DNA from: Otis tarda
Taxonomy: Eukaryota > Chordata > Aves > Otidiformes > Otididae
Direction: 5' to 3'
DNA: 64,000 nucleotides
NCBI GenBank assembly: GCA_026413225.1
Contig: JAPMTP010000082.1
Span: 124,001 to 188,000, forward strand
The notes below the pieces were generated by a model. The model ran no database searches, was not told where the DNA came from, and saw only the letters and a program-made list of their open reading frames with translations. A program made the translations under genes and the position numbers. Within the stretch, counting starts at the first letter, position 1; each line of letters begins with the position of its first letter. Below are positions 10,691 through 21,800 of this stretch, one piece after another.

Positions 10691-13600
10691 TACCAATGGC
10701 CGCTGAGGAGCAGCAAGAGCTTGAGTGGCTGGCACTTTTGGTGTGGGAGCAATAATCCAACGTCCGTGATTTTTCGCGGTTTTTTTCAGGGGGCGCCCAG
10801 GTGCAGCTGGTGGTAAACGTCGAAGCCCTGTTCGTCAGGGAAAGCCCGGAGCCCCAGTGTCTGTGCTGCTGTAGGTGCGCTGCCAATAGACACTGAGGAG
10901 CAGCAAGAGCTTGAGTGGCTGACACTTTCGGTGTGGGAGCAATGGTCCGACGTTCGTGATTTTTCGTGGTTTTTTTTCAGGGGGCGCCCAGGTGCAGCTG
11001 GTGGTAAACGTCGAAGCCCTGTTTGACAGGGAAAGCCCGGAGCCCCAATGTCTGTGCTGCTGTAGGTGCGCTGAAAATGGCCGCTGAGGAGCAGCAAGAG
11101 CTTGAGTGGCTGGCAGTTTTGGTGTGGGAGCAATGGTCCGACGTTCGTGATTTTTCGGGTTTTTTTTCAGTTGCCGCCCAGGTGCAGCTGTTGGTAAACG
11201 TCGAAGCCCTGTTCGTCAGGGAAAGCCCGGAGCCCCAATGTCTGTGCTGCTGTAGGTGTGTTACCAATGGCCGCTGAGGAGCAGCAATAGCTTGAGTGGC
11301 TGGCACTTTTGGTGTGGGAGCAATGGTCTGACGTTCGTGATTTTTCGGGGTTTTTTTTTTCAGGTGGCGCCCAGGTGCAGCTGGTGGTAAACGTCAAAGC
11401 CCTGTTCGTCAGGGAAAGCCCAGAGCCCCAGTGTTTGCGCTGCTGTAGGTGCGCTGCCAATAGCCGCTGAGGAGCAGCAAGAGCTTGAGTGGCTGGCAGT
11501 TTTGGTGTGGGAGCAATGGTCCGACGTTCGTGATTTTTAGGTGTTTTTTTTCAGTTGCCGCCCAGGTGCAGCTGGTCGTAAACGTCGAAGCCCTGTTCGT
11601 CAGGGAAAGCCCGGAGCCCCAATGTCTGTGCTGCTGTAGGTGCGCTGCCAATGACCGCTGAGGAGCAGCAAGAGCTTGAGTGTCTGGCACTTTTGGTGTG
11701 GGAGCAATGGTCCGACGTTCGTGATTTTTTGGGGGTTTTTTTTCAGGGGGCGCCCAGGTGCAGCTGGTGGTAAACGTCGAAGCCCTGTTCGTCAGGGAAA
11801 GCCCGGAGCCCCAATGTCTGTGCTGCTGTAGTTGGACTGCCAGTGGCCGCTGAGGAGCAGCAAGAGCTTGAGTGGCTGGCACTTTTGGTGTGGGAGCAAT
11901 GGTCTGACGTTCGTGATTTTTTTGGTATTTTTTTCAGTTGGCGCCCAGGTGCAGCTGGTGGTCAACGTCGAAGCCCTGTTCGTCAGGGAAAGCCCGGAGA
12001 CCCAATGTCTGTGCTGCTGTAGATGCGTTACCAATGGCCGCTGAGGAGCAGCAAGAGATTGAGTGCCTTGTTCTTTTGGTGTGGGAGCAATGGTCTGACG
12101 TTCGTGATTTGTCGGGGTTTTTTTCAGTTGCCGCCCAGGTGCAGCTGGTGGTAAACGTCGAAGCCCTGTTCGTCAGGGAAAGCCCGGAGCCCCAAAGTCT
12201 GTGCTGCTGTAGATTCGCTACCAACGGCCGCTGAGGAGCAGCAAGAGCTTGAGTGGCTGGCACTTTTGGTGTGGGACCAATAATCTGACGTTCGTGATTT
12301 TTCGCGGTTTTTTTCAGTTGCCGCCCAGGTGCAGCTGGTGGTAAAAGTCGAAGCCCTGTTCGTCAGGGAAAGCCCGGAGCCCCAGTGTTTGCGCTGCTGT
12401 AGGTGCGCTGCCAATGGCCGCTGAGGAGCAGCAAGAGCTTGAGTGGCTGGCACTTTTGGTGTGGGAGCAATGGTCCGATGTTCGTGATTTTTCGGGTCTT
12501 TTTTTCAGGGGGCGCCCACGTGCAGCTGGTGGTAAACGTCAAAGCCCTGTTCGTCAGGGAAAGCCCGGAGCCCCAATGTCTGTGCTGCTGTAGGTGCGCT
12601 GCCAATGGCCGCTGAGGAGCAGCAAGAGCTTGAGTGGCTGGCACTTTTGCTGTGGGAGCAATGGTCCGACGTTCGTGATTTTTAGGGTATTTTTTTCAGT
12701 GGGCGCCCAGGTGCAGCTGGTGGTAAACGTCGAAGCCCTGTTCGTCAGGGAAAGCCCGGAGCCCCAATGTCTGTGCTAATGTAGGTGCGCTGCCAATGGC
12801 CGCTGAGGACCAGCAAGAGCTTGAGTGGCTGACACTTTTGGTGTGGGAGCAATGGTCTGACGTTCATGATTTTTCGGGGTTTTTTTTCAGTGGCCGGCCA
12901 CGTGCAGCTGGTGGTAAACGTCGAAGCCCTGTTCGTCAGGGAAAGCCTGGAGCGCCAATGTCTGTGCTAATGTAGGTGCGCTGCCAATGGCCGCTGAGGA
13001 GCAGCAAGAGCTTGAGTGGCTGGCACTTTCAGTGTGGGAGTAATGGTCTGACATTCGTGAATCTTTTTTGGTATTTTTTTCAGTTGGCGCCCAGGTTCAG
13101 CTGGTAGTAAATGTCGAAGCCCTGTTCGTCAGGGAAAGCTCTGAGCCCCAATGTCTGTGCTACTGTAGGTGTGCTGCCAATGGCCGCTGAGGAGCAGCAA
13201 GAGCTTGAGTGGCTGGCACTTTTGATGTGGGAGCAATGGTATGACGTTCGTGATTTTTCGGTGTTTTTTTTTTAGTGGGCGCCAAGGTGCAGCTGGTGGT
13301 AAACATCGAAGCCCTGTTCGTCAGGGAAAGCCCGGAGCCCCAATGTCTGTGCTGCTGTAGGTGCGATGACAAGCGGCCGCTGAGGAGCAGCAAGAGCTTG
13401 AGTGTCTGGCACTTTTGGTGTGGGAGCAATGGTCCGACGTTCGTGATTTTTTGGGCTTTTTTTTCAGTGGGCGCCCAGATGCAACTGGTGGTAAACGTCG
13501 AAGCCCTGTTCGTCAGGGAAAGCCCGGAGCCCCAATGTCTGTGCTGCTGTAGGTGCGATGACAAGCGGCCGCTGAGGAGCAGCAAGAGCTTGAGTGGCTG

Positions 13601-13750
13601 GCACTTTTGGTGTGGGAGCAATGGTCTGACGTTCGTGATTTTTTGGGTACTTTTTTCAGTTGGCGCCCAGGTGCAGCTGGTGATAAACGTCGAAGCCCTG
13701 TTCGTCAGGGAAAGCCCGGAGCCCCAATGTCTGTGCTGCTGTAGATTCGC
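10691..13750 (+). repeat. HOR copy of 16 monomers (27-mer with 9 + 2 deleted)
   Basis: The copy starts with the phase marker and matches 13,751 onward at an offset of 3,060 bp for about two monomers. At the GCTGAAAATGGCC monomer (11,082) it jumps ahead to match 24,820 onward (offset about 13,741). The full copy B has GCTGAAAATGG at 19,281 and again at 20,998, nine monomers apart, so a deletion between those two look-alikes explains the jump. Two further monomers are absent near 12,590, after which the offset becomes 14,120. 27 minus 9 minus 2 gives the observed 16. Confidence 0.85.
13373..13572 (+). repeat. NotI-type monomer pair of the 16-mer HOR copy
   Basis: Two adjacent GATGACAAGCGG monomers have GCGGCCGC at 13,373-13,380 and 13,565-13,572. 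They hold the same relative place as the pairs at 23,675/23,866 and 27,493/27,685. The equivalent place in copy A (about 18,519 and 18,710) has GCTGACAATGG instead. Confidence 0.9.
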
Positions 13751-16700
13751 TACCAATGGCCGCTGAGGAGCAGCAAGAGCTTGAGTGGCTGGCACTTTTG
13801 GTGTGGGAGCAATAATCCAACGTCCGTGATTTTTCGCGGTTTTTTTCAGGGGGCGCCCTGGTGCAGCTGGTGGTAAACGTCGAAGCCCTGTTCGTCAGGG
13901 AAAGCCCGGAGCCCCAATGTCTGTGCTGCTGTAGGTGCGCTGCCAATAGACACTGAGGAGCAGCAAGAGCTTGAGTGGCTGACACTTTCGGTGTGGGAGC
14001 AATGGTCCGACGTTCGTGATTTTTCGTGGTTTTTTTTCAGGGGGCGCCCAGGTGCAGCTGGTGGTAAACGTCGAAGCCCTGTTTGAGAGGGAGAGCCCGG
14101 AGCCCCAATGTCTGTGCTGCTTTAGGTGCGCTGAAAATGGCCGCTGAGGAGCAGCAAGAGCTTGAGTGGCTGGCAGTTTTGGTGTGGGAGCAATGGTCCG
14201 ACGTTCGTGATTTTTCGGGGTTTTTTTTCACGGGGCGCCCAGGTGCAGCTGGTGGTAAACATCTAAGCCCTGTTTGTCAGGGAAAGCCTGGAGCCCCAAT
14301 GTCTGTGCTGCTCTAGTTGGACTGCCAGTGGCCGCTGAGGAGCAGCAAGAGCTTGAGTGGCTGGCACTTTTGGTGTGGGAGCAATGGTCCGACGTTTGTG
14401 ATTTTTTGGGTATTTTTTTCAGTTGGCGCCCTGGTGCAGCTGGTGGTAAACGTCGAAGCCCTGTTCGTCAGGGAAAGCCCGGAGACCCAATGTCTGTGCT
14501 GCTGTAGATTCGCTACCAATGGCTGCTGAGGAGCAGCAAGAGCTTGAGTGGCTGGCACTTTTTGTGTGGGAGCAATAATCCAACGTCCGTGATTTTTCGC
14601 GTTTTTTTTCAAGGGGCGCCCAGGTGCAGCTGGTGGTAAAAGTCGAAGCCCTGCTCGTCAGGGAAGGCCCGGAGCCCCAATGTCTGTGCTGCTTTAGGTG
14701 CGCTGCCAATGGCCGCTGAGGAGCAGCAAGAGCTTGAGTGGCTTTCAGTTTTCGTGTGGAGCAATGGTCTGACGTTCGTGATTTTTCGGGGCTTTTTTCA
14801 GTTGCCGCCCAGGTGCTGCTGGTGGTAAACGTCGAAGCCCTGTTCGTCAGGGAAAGCCCGGAGCCCCAATGTCTGTGCTGCTTTAGGTGCGCTGACAATG
14901 GCCGCTGAGGAGCAGCAAGAGCTTGAGTGGCTGGCAGTTTTCGTGTGGGAGCAATGGTCTGACGTTCGTGATTTTTCGGGGTTTTTTTCAGTTGCCGCCC
15001 AGGTGCAGCTGGTGGTAAACGTCGAAGCCCTGTTCGTCAGGGGAAGCCCGGAGCCCCAATGTCTGTGCTAATGTAGGTGCGCTGCCAATGGCCGCTGAGG
15101 AGCAGCAAGAGCTTGAGTGTCTGGCACTTTTGGTGTGGGAGCAATGGTCCAACGTTCATGATTTTTAGGTGTTTTTTATCAGGGGGGGCCCAGGTGCAGC
15201 TGGTGATAAACGTTGAAGCCCTCTTCGTCAGGGAAAGCCCAGAGCCCCAATGTCTGTGCTGCTGTAGGTGCGCTGCCAATGGCCGCTGAGGAGCAGCAAG
15301 AGCTTGAGTGGCTGGCACTTTTGGTGTGGGAGCAATATTCTGACGTTCGTGATTTTTTTGGTATTTTTTTCAGTTGCCGCCCAAGCGCAGCTGGTGCTAA
15401 ACGTCGAAGCCCTGTTCGTCAGCGAAAGTCCTGAGCCCCAATATCTGTGCTACTGTAGGTGCGCTGCCAATGGCCGTTGAGGAGCAGCAAGAGCTTGAGT
15501 GGCTGGCACTTTTGGTGTGGGAGCAATGGTCTGACGTTCGTGATTTTTCGGGGTTTTATTTTTAGTGGGCGCCAAGGTGCAGCTGGTGGTAAATGTCGAA
15601 GCCCTGTTCGTCAGGGAAAGCCCGGAGCCCCGATGTCTGTGCTGCTGTAGGTGCGCTGCCAATGGCCGCTGAGGAGCAGCAAGAGCTTGAGTGGCTGGCA
15701 CTTTTGGTGTGGGAGCAATGGTCCGACGTTCGTGATTTTTCGTGGTTTTTTTTTCAGGGGCGCCCAGGTGCAGCTGGTGGTAAACGTCGAAGCCCTGTTC
15801 GTCAGGGAAAGCCCGGAGCCCCAATGTCTGTGCTGCTTTAGGTGCGCTGCCAATGGCCGCTGAGGAGCAGCAAGAGCTTGAGTGGCTGGCAGTTTTGGTG
15901 TGGGAGCAATGGTCCGACGTTCGTGATTTTTCGGGTATTTTTTTCAGTTGCCGTCCAGGTGCAGCTGGTGGTAAACGTCGAAGCCCTGTTCGTCAGGGAA
16001 AGCCCGGAGCCCCAATGTCTGTGCTGCTGTAGGTGTGTTACCAATGGCCGCTGAGGAGCAGCAAGAGCTTGAGTGGCTGGTACTTTTGGTGTGGGAGCAA
16101 TGGTCTGACGTTCGTGATTTTTCGGGGTTTTTTCAGGTGGCGCCCAGGTGCAGCTGGTGGTAAACGTCAAAGCCCTGTTCGTCAGGGAAAGCCCGGAGCC
16201 CCAATGTCTGTGCTGCTGTAGGTGCGCTTCCAATGGCCGCTGAGGAGCAGCAAGAGCTTGAGTGGCTGGCAGTTTTGGTGTGGGAGCAATGGTCCGACGT
16301 TCGTGATTTTTCGGTGTTTTTTTCAGTTGCCGCCCAGGTGCAGCTGGTGGTAAACGTCGAAGCCCTGTTCGTCAGGGAAAGCTTTGAGCCCCAATGTCTG
16401 TGCTGCTGTAGGTGCGCTGCCAATGGCCGCTGAGGAGCAGCAAGAGCTTGAGTGGCTGGCACTTTTGGTGTGGGAGCAATGGTCCGACGTTCGTGATTTT
16501 TTGGGGTTTTTTTTTCACGGGGCGCCCAGGTGCAGCTGGTGGTAAACGTCGAAGCCCTGTTCGTCAGGGAAAGCCCGGAGCCCCAATGTCTGTGCTGCTG
16601 TAGTTGGACTGCCAATGGCCGCTGAGGAGCAGCAAGAGCTTGAGTGGCTGGCACTTTTGGTGTGGGAGCAATGGTCTGACGTTCGTGATTTTTTTGGTAT

Positions 16701-18899
16701 TTTTTTCAGTTGGCGCCCAGGTGCAGCTGATTGTAAACGTCGAAGCCCTGTTCGTCAGGGAAAGCCCGGAGCCCCAATGTCTGTGCTGCTGTAGGTGCGC
16801 TGCCAATGGCCGCTGAGGAGCAGCAAGAGCTTGAGTGGCTGGCAGTTTTGGTGTGGGAGCAATGGTCCGACGTTCGTGATTTTTCGGGGTTTTTTTCAGT
16901 TGCCGCCCAGGTGCAGCTGGTGGTAAACGTCGAAGCCCTGTTCGTCAGGGAAAGCCCGGAGCCCCAATGTCTGTGCTGCTGTAGATTCGCTGCCAATGGC
17001 CGCTGAGGAGCAGCAAGAGCTTGAGTGGCTGGCACTTTTGGTGTGGGAGCAATGGTCTGACGTTCGTGATTTTTCGGGGTTTTTTTCAGTTGCCGCCCAG
17101 GTGCAGCTGGTGGTAAACGTCGAAGCCCTGTTCGTCAGGGAAAGCCCGGAGCCCCAGTGTTTGCGCTGCTGTAGGTGCGCTGCCAATGGCCGCTGAGGAG
17201 CAGCAAGAGCTTGAGTGGCTGGCACTTTTGGTGTGGGAGCAATGGTCCGACGTTCGTGATTTTTCGGGGTCTTTTTTTCAGTTGGCGCCCAGGTGCAGCT
17301 GGTGGTAAACGTCGAAGCCCTGTTCGTCAGGGAAAGCCCGGAGCCCCAATGTCTGTGCTGCTGTAGGTGCGCTGCCAATGGCCGCTGAGGAGCAGCAAGA
17401 GCTTGAGTGGCTGGCACTTTTGGTGTGGGAGCAATGGTCCGACGTTCGTGATTTTTGAGGTTTTTTTTTTCAGTTGGCGCCCATGTGCAGCTGGTGGTAA
17501 ACGTCGAAGCCCTGTTCGTCAGGGAAAGCCCGGAGCCCCAATGTCTGTGCTGCTGTAGGTGCGCTGCCAATGGCCGCTGAGGAGCAGCAAGAGCTTGAGT
17601 GGCTGGCACTTTTGGTGTGGGAGCAATGGTCCGACGTTCGTGATTTTTCGGGGTTTTTTTTCACGGGGCGCCCAGGTGCAGCTGGTGGTAAACGTCGAAG
17701 CCCTGTTCGTCAGGGAAAGCCCGGAGCCCCAATGTCTGTGCTGCTGTAGGTGCGCTGCCAATGGCCGCTGAGGAGCAGCAAGAGCTTGAGTGGCTGGCAC
17801 TTTTGGTGTGGGAGCAATAGTCCGACGTTCGTGATTTTTCGGGTATTTTTTTCAGGGGGCGCCCAGGTGCAGCTGGTGGTAAACGTCGAAGCCCTGTTCG
17901 TCAGGGAAAGCCCGGAGCCCCAATGTCTGTGCTGCTGTAGGTGCGCTGCCAATGGCCGCTGAGGAGCAGCAAGAGCTTGAGTGGCTGACACTTTTGGTGT
18001 GGGAGCAATGGTCTGACGTTCATGATTTTTCGGGGTTTTTTTCAGTGGCCGCCCAGGTGCAGCTGGTGGTAAACGTCGAAGCCCTGTTCGTCAGGGAAAG
18101 CCCGGAGCCCCAATGTCTGTGCTAATGTAGGTGCGCTGCCAATGGCCGCTGAGGAGCAGCAAGAGCTTGAGTGGCTGGCACTTTCAGTGTGGGAGCAATG
18201 GTCTGACGTTCGTGAATTTTTTGGTATTTTTTTCAGTTGGCGCCCAGGTGCAGCTGGTGGTAAATGTCGAAGCCCTGTTCGTCAGGGAAAGCCCTGAGCC
18301 CCAATGTCTGTGCTACTGTAGGTGCGCTGCCAATGGCCGCTGAGGAGCAGCAAGAGCTTGAGTGGCTGGCACTTTTGATGTGGGAGCAATGGTCTGACGT
18401 TCGTGATTTTTCGTGTTTTTTTTTTAGTGGGCGCCCAGGTGCAGCTGGTGGTAAACATCGAAGCCCTGTTCGTCAGGGAAAGCCCGGAGCCCCAATGTCT
18501 GTGCTGCTGTAGGTGCGCTGACAATGGCCGCTGAGGAGCAGCAAGAGCTTGAGTGGCTGGCACTTTTGGTGTGGGAGCAATGGTCCGACGTTCGTGATTT
18601 TTTGGGCTTTTTTTCAGTGGGCGCCCAGGTGCAGCTGGTGGTAAACGTCGAAGCCCTGTTCGTCAGGGAAAGCCCGGAGCCCCAATGTCTGTGCTGCTGT
18701 AGGTGCGCTGACAATGGCCGCTGAGGAGCAGCAAGAGCTTGAGTGGCTGGCACTTTTGGTGTGGGAGCAATGGTCTGACGTTCGTGATTTTTTGGGTACT
18801 TTTTTCAGTTGGCGCCCAGGTGCAGCTGGTGGTAAACGTCGAAGCCCTGTTCGTCAGGGAAAGCCCGGAGCCCCAATGTCTGTGCTGCTGTAGATTCGC
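13751..18899 (+). repeat. Full HOR copy A, 27 monomers (5,149 bp)
   Basis: It runs from the phase-marker monomer at 13,751 to its homologue at 18,900. Rare variants recur in copy B at a constant offset of 5,149-5,151 bp. They include CGTCTAAGCCCTGTTTGTC (about 14,261 and 19,411), TTTTTAGGTGTTTTTTATC (about 15,163 and 20,313) and GGGGTTTTATTTTTAG (about 15,548 and 20,698). Near its end (about 18,519 and 18,710) it has GTGCGCTGACAATGG where the 16-mer copy and copies B and C have the NotI-type GTGCGATGACAAGCGG, so this stretch was exchanged or converted. Confidence 0.93.
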
Positions 18900-21800
18900 T
18901 ACCAATGGCCGCTGAGGAGCAGCAAGAGCTTGAGTGGCTGGCACTTTTGGTGTGGGAGCAATGGTCCAACGTTCGTGATTTTTCGGGGTTTTTTTCAGGG
19001 GGCGCCCTGGTGCAGCTGGTGGTAAACGTCGAAGCCCTGTTCGTCAGGGAAAGCCCGGAGCCCCAATGTCTGTGCTGCTGTAGGTGCGCTGCCAATAGCC
19101 GCTGAGGAGCAGCAAGAGCTTGAGTGGCTGGCACTTTTGGTGTGGGAGCAATGGTCCGACGTTCGTGATTTTTCGGTGGTTTTTTTTCAGGGGGCGCCCA
19201 GGTGCAGCTGGTGGTAAACGTCGAAGCCCTGTTCGTCAGGGAAAGCCCGGAGCCCCAATGTCTGTGCTGCTGTAGGTGCGCTGAAAATGGCCGCTGAGGA
19301 GCAGCAAGAGCTTGAGTGGCTGGCAGTTTTGGTGTGGGAGCAATGGTCCGACGTTCGTGATTTTTCCGGGTTTTTTTTCAGGGGGCGCCCAGGTGCAGCT
19401 GGTGGTAAACGTCTAAGCCCTGTTTGTCAGGGAAAGCCTGGAGCCCCAATGTCTGTGCTGCTGTAGTTGGACTGCCAATGGCCGCTGAGGAGCAGCAAGA
19501 GCTTGAGTGGCTGGCACTTTTGGTGTGGGAGCAATGGTCCGACGTTCGTGATTTTTTGGGTATTTTTTTCAGTTGGCGCCCTGGTGCAGCTGGTGGTAAA
19601 CGTCGAAGCCCTGTTCGTCAGGGAAAGCCCGGAGACCCAATGTCTGTGCTGCTGTAGATTCGCTACCAATGGCTGCTGAGGAGCAGCAAGAGCTTGAGTG
19701 GCTGGCACTTTTTGTGTGGGAGCAATAATCCAACGTCCGTGATTTTTCGCGGTTTTTTTCAAGGGGCGCCCAGGTGCAGCTGGTGGTAAAAGTCGAAGCC
19801 CTGTTCGTCAGGGAAAGCCCGGAGCCCCAATGTCTGTGCTGCTTTAGGTGCGCTGCCAATGGCCGCTGAGGAGCAGCAAGAGCTTGAGTGGCTGGCAGTT
19901 TTCGTGTGGGAGCAATGGTCTGACGTTCGTGATTTTTCGGGGCTTTTTTCAGTTGCCGCCCAGGTGCAGCTGGTGGTAAACGTCGAAGCCCTGTTCGTCA
20001 GGGAAAGCCCGGAGCCCCAATGTCTGTGCTGCTTTAGGTGCGCTGACAATGGCCGCTGAGGAGCAGCAAGAGCTTGAGTGGCTGGCAGTTTTCGTGTGGG
20101 AGCAATGGTCTGACGTTCGTGATTTTTCGGGGTTTTTTCAGTTGCCGCCCAGGTGCAGCTGGTGGTAAACGTCGAAGCCCTGTTCGTCAGGGAAAGCCCG
20201 GAGCCCCAATGTCTGTGCTAATGTAGGTGCGCTGCCAATGGCCGCTGAGGAGCAGCAAGAGCTTGAGTGTCTGGCACTTTTGGTGTGGGAGCAATGGTCC
20301 AACGTTCATGATTTTTAGGTGTTTTTTATCAGGGGGGGCCCAGGTGCAGCTGGTGATAAACGTTGAAGCCCTGTTCGTCAGGGAAAGCCCAGAGCCCCAA
20401 TGTCTGTGCTGCTGTAGGTGCGCTGCCAATGGCCGCTGAGGAGCAGCAAGAGCTTGAGTGGCTGGCACTTTTGGTGTGGGAGCAATGGTCTGACGTTCGT
20501 GATTTTTTTTTGTATTTTTTTCAGTTGGCGCCCAGGTGCAGCTGGTGGTAAACGTCGAAGCCCTGTTCGTCAGGGAAAGTCCTGAGCCCCAATGTCTGTG
20601 CTACTGTAGGTGCGCTGCCAATGGCCGCTGAGGAGCAGCAAGAGCTTGAGTGGCTGGCACTTTTGGTGTGGGAGCAATGGTCTGACGTTCGTGATTTTTC
20701 GGGGTTTTATTTTTAGTGGGCGCCCAGGTGCAGCTGGTGGTAAATGTCGAAGCCCTGTTCGTCAGGGAAAGCCCGGAGCCCCAATGTCTGTGCTGCTGTA
20801 GGTGCGCTGCCAATGGCCGCTGAGGAGCAGCAAGAGCTTGAGTGGCTGGCACTTTTGGTGTGGGAGCAATGGTCCGACGTTCGTGATTTTTCGTGGTTTT
20901 TTTTCAGGGGGCGCCCAGGTGCAGCTGGTGGTAAACGTCGAAGCCCTGTTCGTCAGGGAAAGCCCGGAGCCCCAATGTCTGTGCTGCTGTAGGTGCGCTG
21001 AAAATGGCCGCTGAGGAGCAGCAAGAGCTTGAGTGGCTGGCAGTTTTGGTGTGGGAGCAATGGTCTGACGTTCGTGATTTTTCGGGTTTTTTTTCAGTTG
21101 CCGCCCAGGTGCAGCTGGTGGTAAACGTCGAAGCCCTGTTCGTCAGGGAAAGCCCGGAGCCCCAATGTCTGTGCTGCTGTAGGTGCGCTGCCAATGGCCG
21201 CTGAGGAGCAGCAAGAGCTTGAGTGGCTGGTACTTTTGGTGTGGGAGCAATGGTCTGACGTTCGTGATTTTTCGGGGTTTTTTTTCAGGTGGCGCCCAGG
21301 TGCAGCTGGTGGTAAACGTCAAAGCCCTGTTCGTCAGGGAAAGCCCGGAGCCCCAGTGTCTGTGCTGCTGTAGGTGCGCTGCCAATGGCCGCTGAGGAGC
21401 AGCAAGAGCTTGAGTGGCTGGCAGTTTTGGTGTGGGAGCTATGGTCCGACGTTCGTGATTTTTAGGTGTTTTTTTTCAGTTGCCGCCCAGGTGCAGCTGG
21501 TGGTAAACGTTGAAGCCCTGTTCGTCAGGGAAAGCTAAGAGCCCCAATGTCTGTGTTGCTGTAGGTGCGCTGCCAATGGCCGCTGAGGAGCAGCAAGAGC
21601 TTGAGTGGCTGGCACTTTTGGTGTGGGAGCAATGGTCCGACGTTCGTGATTTTTTGGGGTTTTTTTCACGGGGCGCCCAGGTGCAGCTGGTGGTAAACGT
21701 CGAAGCCCTGTTCGTCAGGGAAAGCCCGGAGCCCCAATGTCTGTGCTGCTGTAGTTGGACTGCCAGTGGCCGCTGAGGAGCAGCAAGAGCTTGAGTGGCT

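Noticed and set aside
12684-12705. Telomere-like TTTAGGGT stretches
   Set aside because: These are isolated single occurrences of the T-rich module variant TTTTTAGGGTATTTT, with no tandem TTAGGG run anywhere in the window.
16896-17609. Multi-monomer open frames on both strands (e.g. 237 codons here; also 338-1,003 and 2,057-2,932)
   Set aside because: They occur where neighbouring monomers are 192 bp (a multiple of three), so the frame is not shifted. There is no start context, no domain, and equal coding potential on both strands, as expected for a stop-poor repeat.
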